Assembly (NCBI GenBank): GCA_019915015.1
Contig: JAHBBC010000004.1
Span: forward strand, 558,001-622,000
DNA: 64,000 bases
Reading direction: 5' to 3'
Source: Auriscalpium vulgare
Taxonomy: Eukaryota > Basidiomycota > Agaricomycetes > Russulales > Auriscalpiaceae
Of the stretch, positions 32,313 through 43,390 are shown one piece after another (the first letter of the stretch is position 1; each line of letters opens with the position of its first letter). The notes under the pieces are model-generated. The model saw only the letters and a list, made by a program, of their open reading frames with translations, was not told where the DNA came from and ran no database searches. The translations under genes and the position numbers were made by a program.

Positions 32313-33975
32313 TGTTGAGGATCGGCTCCACGCTGATGGGCGTCCAACTGGTAGTGAGGCGGATATATATTGATGTCCAATCCTCAGAGCGCAGTAGTGA
32401 ACGTATCGAGTTGAGGGAGTGCAGTCAGGGTCCCGAGACTACGCACGGCAAATCCTGCTCGGAGTACGAGTGGGACACAGTGACTAGGACTTGGATCGGT
32501 GGGCGCGAGAGGCTGGGGGAGAGGACGATAGTGCGAGAGCTAGACACGGCACGGATCACCGAAATGATACAGTGCTGGAGACGCGACGGGCGAGCTCCCA
32601 AGAATGTGTCACGGAAGCTAGGAATGTCGGAGGGGACGCGAGGACTATTTCGAGAGTCGAAGGGGATTTACGCAGCGGTGGCAATGGTCGAGGGAATATA
32701 TCGAGGGAGAGCGGGGCGGAGTACGAGGCGGTGACGAAGGAACAGAGGGGCGTATATAGGCCTGATCTCTGCGTTGAAGGTGCGGGGTGTCGAGGGGGAG
32801 AGTAGCGAGGCGTAGGGAGATTTCGAAGGGCAAGAGGAGATTTGTCGAGGGTCGCGGTATTGGTATTCGTATTGATATTGCGGCGTGGTATTGGTGTCGA
32901 AGTTTCGTGCGTCTAAGAGCTAGAGCGACGGGTTGTGGTGAAGTCAGACCACTTCAGGCGCTCTTTCGAGATCCTGAGTACGAGGGGGAATAGTAACTTG
33001 TTATTCCGTCTGTCTAGCGACTCAGAACTATTTGTACGGCAAGCGAGTCAGAAATCCGTATCATACGGACGTGACATAGTGAAGACAAATACGATCCAAA
33101 ACGTGGGAGACGTGGGTCAGATATCACGAGGTGTACAACGTGGACGCGGGGGAGTGAGTATACGAGGGATGTGGCAAGAGAGGATCGTTGAATTACGGAC
33201 GGTTTAGGTTTAGTTCTGACTTACGATCGCCGCTAGGGGGCGAAGTGCGTTTAGCGCGCTAGCGCTTATATCGTAAGGCGCTGGTGGTGTATCGTAAAGT
33301 CGAGCGGGGTATCCGATGTATTCCGAGTGTAAATTGAAGGGAGGGACGTACGACGGGCGGTCTTGGCTCGTTGTGTAGCGCTCCTGCCTATCTCGGACGG
33401 CTGTGGATTAACGTAGGCGGGACTGTATTGTGGATCGAGATGTGGGGAATATCGAGGAATCGGGGGACGCAGAAGGGAAGTATGATTGACAGCGGCGCAT
33501 CACGGCGGGGAAGGATTGTGGCGTGTGGCTCCGAGTCAGATAGCCGCTGGGTGACTGTTGTGCGGGGCCGTAGGATTGTGGCGTGTGGCTCGGGGCGCTT
33601 GGTGAGGCGTGTAGGCTATTTCGAGTGCGTTTGGGGCGCTTTCGATAGACGCTGCGGGGTGGTAGTGAAACCTGATGGTGCGGACCGAGGCCGGCAGGCC
33701 GAGGTCACGTGATTTCGGAAGATGCCGAAAATGCCAAAATTCGGGTGTTTCTCCGCTAGACGGCTGGGCAGGCGTATCAACGCACAAGGGTGATGAGGGA
33801 CAACGAAGGATATTCGAATTAGCGCCGGGTAGCGTATACGAAGCTGGGCGTAATCCGTAAGGAATATCGTAGCAAAAGAGCTAGCTACATGTCCACGGAA
33901 TGTTCGTATGTACTGTACAGTACCCGGAAGATGCCGGTGCGGCGTTGAGCTCAACATGCACGTGATATTCCAACA
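32313..33975 (-). repeat. TRIM-like LTR, left, interrupted
   Basis: The LTR pieces are 32313-32333 and 33784-33975; the rest is the solo LTR plus its duplicated ACGC. Confidence 0.85.
32334..33779 (-). repeat. Solo LTR of the Gypsy family
   Basis: 1446 bp, clearly the same family as 12022-13474 but more diverged. 4-bp target duplication ACGC at 32330-32333 and 33780-33783. The right TRIM LTR shows the unoccupied site GGCTCCACGCACAAGG at about 34646. Confidence 0.95.
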
Positions 33976-34448
33976 CACTCCCTCGAGCGAAAACGCCAAC
34001 AGGAAACAGGGACAGAAAATGGGAAGGGGGATTCAAAGGGGGATGGGAAAAGCATAACAGCAGAAGGAAGAGATAGAAGATGATGACATGCCTAGTAACC
34101 CCAGACAGTAGGAGATCCTAGCGCCTGACCCAACTCCTGGACTGATCCTGCCACTCCCTGGCTCTGGACGCACTTCCAGCCTGTCCAACCTGACCAACTT
34201 CCAAGCCCATGTCTTCATCTCCCTGCCAGCCAACCAACCACTCGGTGATGCGATTGCACACCTAAAGCCCCGAAGCCGGACTCTCTCTGTGTGGCTGGAT
34301 GCCACCTATCTCGAGAGCAGACGATGCTCTGTGAGGCGTGAGCCTCATGTCCCGTAGCGCGGACAACGGATGACGACGACAGCGAGGACGGCGGAACATC
34401 GAGTGAGGGGGGGAATCGGAAAGGAGCGTCAAAGAAGGGGGAAGGGAT

Positions 34449-34635
34449 TTAAGGCCCAATGACGAGACAAGTGTTATGCCCACCTGGGCTACAACACGAG
34501 GTTCGGTTACGCGAAGGCGCTGCGGCACGAGGTCCAGTTACGTGCCCACGACGCACGGCTGAGACAGGACAGCCGGTGTCCACTGTCAAGGCAAGAGGCC
34601 GGTCGATATTCCCAACGACCAAGGTAGACGGATTA
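34449..34635 (-). pseudogene. Retropepsin remnant in the TRIM-like element
   Basis: The minus-strand frame contains LALTVDTGCPVSAV, the active-site pattern of retrotransposon aspartic proteases (D-T-G). No other part of a Pol protein remains. Unlike the Gypsy element nearby it has DTG, not DPG, so it derives from another family. Confidence 0.5.
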
Positions 34636-34851
34636 TGTTGAGGATCGGCTCCACGCACAAGGACGATGAGGGACAACGAAGGATATTCGAATTAGCGCCG
34701 GGTAGCGTATACGAAGCTGGGCGTAATCCGTAAGGGATATCGTAGCAAAAGAGCTAGCTACATGTCCACGGAATAAGGTTCGTATGTACTGTACAGTACC
34801 CGGAAGATGCCGGTGCGGCGTTGAGCTCGACATGCACGTGATATTCCAACA
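34636..34851 (-). repeat. TRIM-like LTR, right
   Basis: 216 bp; uninterrupted copy. Confidence 0.9.
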
Positions 34852-34856
34852 TCGTC

Positions 34857-35717
34857 CGGGCAAGGCAACATGTAGCTGTCCGGGAGTCGTCCTTTCAGAA
34901 CGACGGGATGTGTGAGTGGTACGAGAGACAGGCGTTGTCTCTCGAGGAAGCTGGGTCCTATGCCTAATCCCTCATGTGTACTTTCGGAGTGTCTCGATGA
35001 AGTACGCTGGGTGAGGGTGTAAGGCAAGAAGGATGATATTAAGTAAGCAACCGCGGTGCGTAAATACAAATACAGACTAAGGAACCAGTAACACTGTGGG
35101 GTTGCAATCAAAGGTATTCAAAGGTATCACAAGAGTAGGAAGAGAACAATATAAGTAGGATATCCAACATGTCAGTGACACAACTGTCACAGTTGTCTCA
35201 CAGTCAGCTTATTATTCTCCTGGGTCTCATCTTGTCCCATCGTCATCCCATTAGCCGTTGTGCGAGCTCTACGTTGCTCTGACTGTCTTGCAACACCGGC
35301 TATTACAGTTGCATTGCTCTCGTCCCGCAGTGATTGCACCCTCGCTCGTGTCGCACTACTCATCCTAGTCTTCCAACCATTGCCCTTGCTCTTCTGACTA
35401 GTCACATGAGTGCAATGGTTCAGTGTTGTTGTCTGCACTCCTCTCTGTTGTTCTGACCATATTTCGATGATTGTGCACACAGTGCAGTGTGCAGTCGTTC
35501 CCAGTTGCTTGCAACACACATCCTCTCCTCCAACCCCTCGTTGATGATTCTCCGACTGATCACGCATTCCAACCATCACCTCTGATTGCACACCTCCCTA
35601 CTCTCATCGGAGACGCGCTCTGATCATCTTCGGGAGCCTGGCACTCGCTCGCACACATTGCAGTACCCTCTTCAGCGCTCAAGGGATCTGGTACTATCTG
35701 ACACATTACCACTATAC
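34857..35717. other. Stretch without a supported gene
   Basis: No homologous repeat and no convincing gene seen. A 134-codon minus-strand frame (35187-35591) is polar and low in hydrophobic residues. A short inverted repeat (GACACAACTGT / ACAGTTGTC) lies near 35173. Confidence 0.4.
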
Positions 35718-36520
35718 TACATGTGGGTGCCCATCATCGCTGTGCATGAACTTGCTCAGCAACATTGTGCATTGCTCCGTGAAACATGGACTCAACCATG
35801 CCCCAATTAATACCTGGCCGGCCTCGCTCGCATGCTTGCACAGGCCGCCAGGTATTGATCAGGGGCATGGTCTGCAGTTCAATTTCTGATAGAAACACTT
35901 ATATGTACTTCACTCCGCGTAGTACTTTGGCTAGAGCTCAGACATGACATGATTTCTGGATGCACGAATGGGGAGGTGACAGACTTAGATGCTTTGAAAA
36001 GCCTAGAGGAATAGTCTATAACATATGTATTGATGTATATATTGTCAATGGCTCTGTAGTCTAGTGGTATCTGCACTGTATAGTCTTCAAAACTTGGAGG
36101 TTTGCAGTTCAATTCCTGTTATAAACAGTTTTGAAAAGATTGGTAATCGAGTCCGGGTAGTACAGTAGCCGGAGTAGAGAGGAATGACGTAGTTTCCGAG
36201 TGCACTTGTGCTGTGCATCCGAGACTGACGTCATGGGATCAAGCGTGGGAATGATTTACCGGAAATGGCAATTATGGAGCATTTTCTTCTGACTTCAGGG
36301 CCACTGAAATTATGTGCATATCTATTCTAGTTAGCTTAAAAAATGCGAAATACTGTCTGAAACGGGAGTCTTTTGAAGTGCGAAGAGGGGGAATTGTGTT
36401 TGCTAGGGAAATTGGACCGTGTGAACAAATAGCTATATATGGGGGGGAAGATGAAAGTTGCATGGGGGTCCAAAAACGGCGACTGGTGCTTACATAAGAA
36501 ACGATTCAAGGGAATCGTAA
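35718..36520 (+). mobile_element. Element X, 5'-truncated copy
   Basis: Matches 39665-40456 of the full X in direct orientation, ending in the tail hairpin and GGAATCGTAA at 36520. The palindrome arm begins at the next base. Confidence 0.8.
36051..36120 (+). ncRNA. tRNA-like module inside element X (not a functional tRNA)
   Basis: An A-box-like GTAGTCTAGTGGTAT and a B-box-like CAGTTCAATTCC are spaced as in a tRNA gene. No proper cloverleaf forms: the anticodon loop lacks U33 and the T stem is weak. Other copies are at 39994-40060 and inverted at about 36540-36606. It may act as a Pol III promoter of X. Confidence 0.45.
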
Positions 36521-37029
36521 CCAATCTGTTCAAAACTTTTCATAACAGGAATTGAACTGCAAGCCTCCAAGTTTTGAAGACTGTAAGATACCACTAGACT
36601 ACAGAGCCTTTGACAATATACTACATATCCTATAAACTATTCCTTTAGGCTTTTCAAAGCCTCTAAGTCTGTCGCCTCCCCATTCGTGCATCTAGAAATT
36701 ATGTCATGTCTGAGCTCTAGCCAAAGTACTACCCGGACTGAAATACATGTAAGCGTTTCGATCAGAAATGGAATTGCAGACCGTGCCCTCAATCAATACC
36801 TGGCGGCCTGTGCGAGCTTGTGAGCCAGGCCGGCCAGGTATTGATTGGGGCATGGTTGTGTCCATGTTTCACAGAGAAATGCACAATGTTGCTGAGCAAG
36901 TTCTTGCATAGCAAAGATGGGCACCCACATGTAGTAGGGTGTACTAACATTAACTACATAATGATATTCAGAAACAATTAGAAATGGAACCGTACCTGCC
37001 GTGCTTAGCACCGGCCCACTACCAGCAAG
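36521..37029 (-). mobile_element. Element X, head part in left palindrome arm
   Basis: Reverse complement of 39573-40081, ending in the CCAGCAAG head. Confidence 0.8.
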
Positions 37030-37210
37030 TTTGGACTGCGTCGGCGGCGCGCTGATGGCAAGGGGGTTCTCGATGTTTGAACACATGAAGCTGAAAAACA
37101 CCGTGAGTGCTGCACACATCTTGTCAGCCCTCTAGATTCGCTGAGTCTCACATATTGAGCAGATACAACTTTGAAAGAAGTGATTTGCGCTCCTGGCAGT
37201 GACATTGTTG

Positions 37211-37794
37211 TTACGATTCCTACGAATCGTTGCTTATGTCATCCATATACAGCGTTTTTTCGACCCCATGCAACGATCATCTGTGTCGCCTTTTTTGGAA
37301 ATTCGCTCCCACGCTATGTCAACTCACGACTTTACCCCTCCTCATTAAATTTGCTCCACACAATATACACAAATGATTGCCTAAATACACTGATTACTAG
37401 GCCATGCAACATATACAGAAGTTGCAGAACAGTGATGTTGCGACAACTGAGACGCACCAGACAACACAGGCAGAAATACGATGATGTCACTCGGGGGTTT
37501 TAAATTACAATTAGAGCCCGAAATGATGTCATCACTCTTGATTTCACAACAACCACCTCAGGTGCAGCTGCACACCCAACTTATGTCAATTTTAATGCCC
37601 TCCAGTGTACAGTATTGCCCACCATGACTTAAATTTGGTACCAAGGCCACTCCCAGTCGCGTTTTGGTGTCTAGTACATACTGTCTCAAGACTATTATTT
37701 ATGTATATATTTGATTATGTAACCAGAAACCCCCTCAGAGCGGAATCGTACTGCCGCGCTACCCGTCGGCCCACTCCCAGCAAGTTCAGAGATT
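37211..37794 (-). mobile_element. SINE1b-related element inserted in left arm
   Basis: 584 bp from TTACGATTCC to CAGCAAG. The right arm shows the empty site (…CTCTGAACAACAATG… at about 39385), so insertion followed palindrome formation. There is no long target duplication; at most AA. Confidence 0.8.
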
Positions 37795-37930
37795 GTGTAC
37801 CAATCATGAGTGTCAGGGTTCTATCATGCATCAGCACAACGATGGAGGTCATTGTTGTAAGACACGTCAGTCATTTTACTTATAAATATACACAGTTGTT
37901 GTACCCAAATCAAACAGTCTCACCGTATCC

Positions 37931-38215
37931 CCGAGCTCGCTGAGTCGGAGGTGGGGACAGTCGAAACGCGGGGGAAACCGGGGCGGAGCTCAAGGGGCAT
38001 GGCGGGGGCCGGGGCGGAGCTGAGTCGGAGGCGGGGACAGTCAGGACAATGGGAAACTGGGGCGGTGCTCAAGGGGCATGGTGGGCCGGAGTGGCCCTGA
38101 GTCAGAGGCTGGGGAGCCGGGGCAGAGTTGAGTCAGAGGTGGGGACAGTCGGGCGGAGGGAAACTGGGGTGGCGCGCAAGGGGCATGGGGGGGCAGGGGC
38201 GGCGCTGAGAGAGAA
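37931..38215. repeat. GC-rich minisatellite, left arm
   Basis: Several imperfect units of about 80 bp with GCTGAGTCGGAGGCGGGGAC and GCTCAAGGGGCATGG motifs. Mirrored at 38990-39240; shorter blocks at about 38400-38505 and 38605-38760. Frames across it are repeat artefacts. Confidence 0.75.
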
Positions 38216-38989
38216 TTGTTCCATCTGTTGATGATCTTGGATATGTTTGCCTGAGTAATACCACTGAACTTGCACCCAAACCTGCAACCCATGGTGAGGA
38301 CGGATATATGCAGAGCAACAAGTCAGCCCACATCTTCAAATTGAAAGGCCCCTCTGATGGACATGATGGTTGCTGCCCAGAGATCTTCCAGCGGGGGTGC
38401 CTGCGCTCCGAGGGCCAATGCCGGTTGGAGGCGGGAACGGGCGGGACAATGGGAAACTGGGTCGGCCCTCAAGGGGAATGGGGGGGCAGGGGCGGCGCTG
38501 AGAGAGAATTGTTCCATCTGTTGATGGTCTTGGATATGTTTGCCTGAGTAATACCACTGAACTTGCACCCAAACCTGCAACCCATGGTGAAGACAGATAT
38601 ATGCAGAGCCTGCCCCGGCCCCTTATGCCCCTTGAGGGCCGACCCAGTTTCCCATTATCCCGCCTGTCCCCGCCTCCGACTCAGCGCTGCCCCGGCTCCC
38701 CATCCCCCTTGAGCTCCGCCCCAGTTTCCCGCCCGTTCCCGCCTCCAACCGGCATTGGCCCTCGGAGCGCAGGCACCCCCGCTGGAAGATCTCTGGGCAG
38801 CAACCATCATGTCCATCAGAGGGGCCTTTCAATTTGAAGATGTGGGCTGACTTGTTGCTCTGCATATATCCGTCCTCACCATGGGTTGCAGGTTTGGGTG
38901 CAAGTTCAGTGGTATTACTCAGGCAAACATATCCAAGACCATCAACAGATGGAACAATTCTCTCTCAGCGCTGCCCCTGCCCCCCCATG

Positions 38990-39240
38990 CCCCTTGCGCG
39001 CCACCCCAGTTTCCCTCCGCCCGACTGTCCCCACCTCTGACTCAACTCTGCCCCGGCTCCCCAGCCTCTGACTCAGGGCCACTCCGGCCCACCATGCCCC
39101 TTGAGCACCGCCGCCCCAGTTTCCCATTGTCCTGACTGTCCCCGCCTCCGACTCAGCTCCGCCCCGGCCCCCGCCATGCCCCTTGAGCTCCGCCCCGGTT
39201 TCCCCCGCGTTTCGACTGTCCCCACCTCCGACTCAGCGAG
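38990..39240. repeat. GC-rich minisatellite, right arm
   Basis: Mirror of 37931-38215 with small differences. Confidence 0.75.
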
Positions 39241-39572
39241 CTCGGGGATATGGTGAGACTGTTTGATTTGGGTACAACAACTGTGTATATTTATAAGTAA
39301 AATGACTGACGTGTCTTACAACAATGACCTCCATCATTGTGCTGATGCATGATAGAACCCTGACACTCATGATTGGTACACAATCTCTGAACAACAATGT
39401 CACTGCCAGGAGCGCAAATCACTTCTTTCAAAGTTGTATCTGCTCAATATGTGAGACTCAGCGAATCTAGAGGGCTGACAAGATGTGTGCAGCACTCACG
39501 GTGTTTTTCAGCTTCATGTGTTCAAATATCGAGAACCCCCTTGCCATCAGCGCGCCGCCGACGCAGTCCAAA

Positions 39573-40456
39573 CTTGCTGGTAGTGGGCCGGTGCTAAGCA
39601 CGGCAGGTACGGTTCCATTTCTAATTGTTTCTGAATATCATTATGTAGTTAATGTTAGTACACCCTACTACATGTGGGTGCCCATCTTTGCTATGCAAGA
39701 ACTTGCTCAGCAACATTGTGCATTTCTCTGTGAAACATGGACACAACCATGCCCCAATCAATACCTGGCCGGCCTGGCTCACAAGCTTGCGCAGGCCGCC
39801 AGGTATTGATTGAGGGCACGGTCTGCAATTCCATTTCTGATCGAAACGCTTACATGTATTTTAGTCCGGGTAGTACTTTGGCTAGAGCTCAGACATGACA
39901 TAATTTCTAGATGCACGAATGGGGAGGTGACAGACTTAGAGGCTTTGAAAAGCCTAAAGGAATGGTCTATAGGATATGTAGTATATTGTCAAAGGCTCTG
40001 TAGTCTAGTGGTATCTTACAGTCTTCAAAACTTGGAGGCTTGCAGTTCAATTCCTGTTATGAAAAGTTTTGAACAGATTGGTAATCAAGTCCGGGTAGTA
40101 CAGTAGCCGGAGTAGAGAGAAATGAGGTAGTTTCCGAGTGCACATGTGCTGTGCATCCGAGACTGACGTCATGGCATTGAGCGTGGGAATTATTTACCAG
40201 AAATAGCAATTATAGAGCATTTTCATCGGACTTAGGAGCAACTGTAATTATATGCATATCTATCCTAGTCAGCCTAAAAAATGCAAAATACTGACAGAAT
40301 CAAGAGTCTTTTGAAGAGGGAAGAGGTAGAAATGGGTTTACAAATGAAAATGAATCGTGAGAACATATTTGCATTTGGGGGGACAAGATGAAGGTCACAG
40401 GGGGGTCAAAAACCGCAACTGGTGCTTACATGAGAAACGATTCAAGGGAATCGTAA
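39573..40456 (+). mobile_element. Element X, full copy (884 bp)
   Basis: Head CTTGCTGGTAGTGGGCC with B-box-like GGTACGATTCC, an internal 15-bp stem-loop (39755-39812), a second tRNA-like module (39994-40060), and the tail AACGATTCAAGGGAATCGTAA. Shares head and tail type with SINE1 but has a different body. No coding capacity. Confidence 0.75.
39755..39812 (+). repeat. Long stem-loop in element X
   Basis: CAATCAATACCTGGC (39755-39769) pairs perfectly with GCCAGGTATTGATTG (39798-39812). Compensated versions are kept in the other X copies. Confidence 0.7.
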
Positions 40457-40531
40457 TACTTTTTGTTCATCTCGGCTAATCGATCCTAGGTCTGCAACCG
40501 ATTTGATCCCTTCGGACAACATGATGGTGTA

Positions 40532-41036
40532 TTGATTTTTATCCAAGCCCAAGCTCCGCGTAAAGATTCATACTTCCCTCTACGTGCTGCAGCCGCGAAG
40601 GCCTACTGCGCACTGAAAATGCCAAAAGCTGGCCATCGGGCGCGGGAAATTCCCCAGCTGCGGGTTGAAACCGGCTCAACGTGCTTTGGCTCAAATTTTC
40701 AATTTGCAGTTTGTCGTCTTGCTTTGCACCGGCTGGTCGAACGTATGGCAAGGCCAAGGCCCTCAACTTTCCAATGGGTTAGCTTCGTGCTGATCATTGA
40801 TTTGTGTGACTTACCTTGCAGGATATCTGCCGCCGGATATTTAATATGGTCGCAGTCCCAGACCGCAGACGTGAAGACTCGGTCCTTGGGGTACGAACAT
40901 CTTCAGCACCGTTCTTCAAACCGGAGATTACCATAGCGAGTGGGCTACTCTTGCCTGGTACAACCGCACTATTGCCTGGCACAGCGCTATTCAGCTTGAT
41001 ATCACTGAAGCGCGGAGGGAAGTAGAATCTAGCTGA
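40532..41036 (+). pseudogene. Unrecognised gene remnant, 3' end
   Basis: An open frame from 40532 and a protein-like final stretch (SEWATLAWYNRTIAWHSAIQ) ending at TGA 41034-41036 suggest the last exons of a gene. I could not find a splice model in which all parts agree, and the 5' end is cut by element X. No domain is recognised. Confidence 0.3.
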
Positions 41037-41180
41037 GTTTCCGAGTTGCTAGTGGGAGCTGTATCTCGGTTGCCTTTAGAAAAGAGTCAAGACGTACTGT
41101 AAGCACGGACTTTATTGGGTCAGCTGTACCTTGATCCTGTATGACCTTGGTCCCCTTCTGCTTGGCAGCTGCGTGCGTAA

Positions 41181-41641
41181 TCACTGAGGGCTGAAACACG
41201 GATGGGTGGGGGGGAGTGACGGTACTAGTTGATGGTGTCGTCTGTTCGGGGGCTCCATCGTGGCGTGATTGAGGTTTACACGATGACCCTCGCTGAGGTT
41301 GATGTCGTCTGTGTCGCCTTTGCTTGGCGACTCTTGTTTGAGAGGTAGGTGATTGGGCAAGTCACCTGACGCATACGAAACATCATCACACGTGTCATCG
41401 TCCTGCATGTTCTTGAGAGTGTATTGTATAGCACTCATAGAGACGCCAAAGAAGGTGGTGAGGGATTTTTGAGTACAACCCTTACCCTTCCGTAGGCGGA
41501 TCAGAGCGCAATCACTGCGAGATAGCTTGCCAGTCCTTCCACCACCCTTCGTGTTTCGTTTAGGACGTGAAGGCCTAGGTGTGTGATTAGACTATATTGA
41601 GCGATAAAGCCAAAGAAGGACAACACGAACTGGGTGACCAT
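41181..41641 (-). CDS. Small helix-turn-helix protein (2 exons)
   Basis: Exons 41641-41631 and 41574-41181 around a 56-nt intron (GTTCGT donor, CTAAT branch, CTAG acceptor) give about 134 aa. Residues 16-55 look like a homeodomain-like helix-turn-helix (LSRSDCALIRLRKGKG, then QKSLTTFFGVSMSAIQYTLK), of the kind found in transposase N-termini and DNA-binding proteins. The C-terminal half is acidic and Ser/Pro-rich. The frame stays open upstream of the ATG, so a further 5' exon is possible. It faces away from the gene at 41798; the two starts are about 160 bp apart. Confidence 0.5.
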
Positions 41642-41797
41642 TGCTCTTGACGGTGGTGTGGTAGGTGAGGTGCAATCAACAGGAGGGGACGGGCACACTT
41701 CCGAGTCAAGACACCTTAAGGCAAACCCCGACTTCCCGTTGTGTAATGATATTTAATACTGTAGACCTTACATGTTTCCGCCGCCACAGCCAACGTC

Positions 41798-42518
41798 ATG
41801 CTCGCTGAAGCCGCCACAGCGGGACCTTCGGCATCAGTCAAAGCTAAGTGGCTCGTAGAGGCCCGCGCCTTCATCAGCGGAGCAATCAACGAGCCAGAAT
41901 GGATCTCCTGCGTCACCAACTGGCTCGCGCTCGAGCAGGAGGTGGGCGACGTGCACAGCCGCGTAAGTTGCGCTCATATAGCGCTATCACCGCAACTAAT
42001 GTCTCCAATGAACAGGACAAATCACATTGGCTGAACGTCGACATGCGTGTCAGGCCGAAGGAGGTGCACGAGTGGTTCAAGAGTGGTCGCAAGCTTGTAA
42101 AGCCGCCCCACATCTCCAATGTCAAGATGTTCGCTATCCGGTGGCGAGCATGGTGGACCTCGATGCAGCCTACCTGGCGCCTGCCTGACGAACACGACGG
42201 CTGGCCCCTGCTGAGGGCCGAACACCCCGACGAGGCATGGTCCGGCATCCGCAAGGCGGGCAAGAACAGATTTGTCTTGATCCTGATCACGCTGATGTGG
42301 TGGACGAGCGCCGCAAGGACCGATGGCCATGCACGCGAGGTCTTGTCCGCCCTTGAAGATGTCGAATGGGTTTCGATGAGGATAGCGCCGCGTGCTAGCG
42401 GAGCGAAGCGCCCGACATCCGAAGGCATTGAAGAACCTGCCACAAAAAAGTAAGTACGCCTGGACGGAGGTTTTGCAATCGTAGCTGACCTCGCTGCTCC
42501 CACAGGGTAAAGCTCTAG
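41798..42518 (+). CDS. Nuclear-type protein of unknown function (3 exons)
   Basis: Exons 41798-41962, 42016-42450 and 42506-42518, with introns of 53 and 55 nt (GTAAGT donors), give 203 aa. The centre is Trp-rich (PPHISNVKMFAIRWRAWWTS ... QPTWRLP), resembling a family of uncharacterised agaricomycete proteins. The last splice completes a bipartite nuclear signal, KRP ... KKVKL. Without that splice the frame would stop seven bases later. The gene is divergent from the HTH gene, so shared regulation is plausible. Confidence 0.65.
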
Positions 42519-43390
42519 GTTGGACGTCGCTCAAAGCCGTGTCGTGCTGTTGTGCGCGTGTATGTATATCTTGTGTATTGATTGCGCCCCTTTCTTGTCC
42601 GATATCTGACATCCGTGTTTGATTGCCTGCCCTTCGTCCCATTCCTTCGTGTGTGATACCTGTGTAACCCTGCTTTGATGTGTGTGTGCCCTGCTGTGAT
42701 ACTTGTATATTTTGCTTTGTTGTGTTTTGCCTTGTTGTGTGTGTGCCCTGCTGTATGTATCTTGACCCCGTACTGTACGTTTGATAATAAAATAATATGT
42801 AAAATAACGCGGAGGAATCTAGCCTGCCGCTGTCGCGGTGTACTACAGTACATGGCGGCTGCGTTGTACTACAGTACGTGGAGTACGTGGTGCCGCGGTG
42901 TACTACAGTATTTGGCCGGCACAATGTACAGCAGTACGTGGCTGCCGCTGTGTACGGTAGTATATAGCGGAATAATATGTACAGTATTGCATTGCGGCAG
43001 GGATTCCGCTGCCCTCGCCAAAAAGGGGGCTATATACAGGGCCCCATCCAGCGCTGCGGCCGCCGGCGTGAAGTACTGTAGTACGCGGGGGACCGCCGGG
43101 TGCACTGTAGTATACAAATGCTGCTGACTTTCACATGCACTACAGTAAAAAGAGCGTACATACTATAGTTCAAAAGTATATGGACTGTAGTCAAAATGTG
43201 CTATTGAACACTAGCTAATGGTACATACAATAGCAATAGAGGCTTTGAACACGATACTAGGCTGACCTACTACTTGAGTACTATAGTCATGTCGAGAGAT
43301 TCACTATAGTGAACATATGAACTTCAGCCCTACAACGAACAAATAGGCTGCCCTACACTGTAGGGAGATAGTGAATAAAATGGGGCCCAC
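42519..43390. other. Non-coding stretch with ACTACAGTA-type dyad cluster
   Basis: No gene seen. From 42841 to about 43310 there are a dozen or so variants of TACTACAGTA / TACTGTAGTA, spaced about 28-40 bp in the first part. The sequence then passes into repeat M. Confidence 0.6.

Larger units (their letters stand above)
32313..34851 (-). mobile_element. Miniature LTR retrotransposon (TRIM-like) with nested solo LTR
   Basis: Two LTRs of 213 and 216 bp (TGTTG...CAACA) surround a 660-bp interior, with the 5-bp target duplication TCGTC at 32308-32312 and 34852-34856. The left LTR is interrupted by a solo Gypsy LTR at 32334-33779. The interior has only a fragment of a retroviral-type protease on the minus strand. 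It is too small to encode its own movement, so it would depend on enzymes from a full-length relative. Confidence 0.85.
36521..40081. repeat. Large palindrome, arms about 1.4-1.7 kb
   Basis: 36521 onward is the reverse complement of sequence ending at 40081, with an axis near 38587. The left arm carries an extra SINE1 copy (37211-37794) that the right arm lacks. The outer arms contain element X heads; the inner part is GC-rich minisatellite. Small ORFs in the two arms mirror each other. Confidence 0.9.

Noticed and set aside
32183..32734. 183-codon ORF at 32183-32734
   Set aside because: It runs from unique DNA through the TRIM LTR edge into the solo Gypsy LTR, so it is a chance join.
36051..36120. 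Functional tRNA gene
   Set aside because: A and B boxes are present but the cloverleaf fails at the anticodon and T arms, and the sequence is part of a dispersed repeat.
38601..39135. Pro-rich ORFs in the palindrome core, including one starting MGCRFGCKFSGITQ
   Set aside because: They arise from GC-rich minisatellite and are mirrored in both arms. A weak helix-turn-helix resemblance in one is too short to support a gene.
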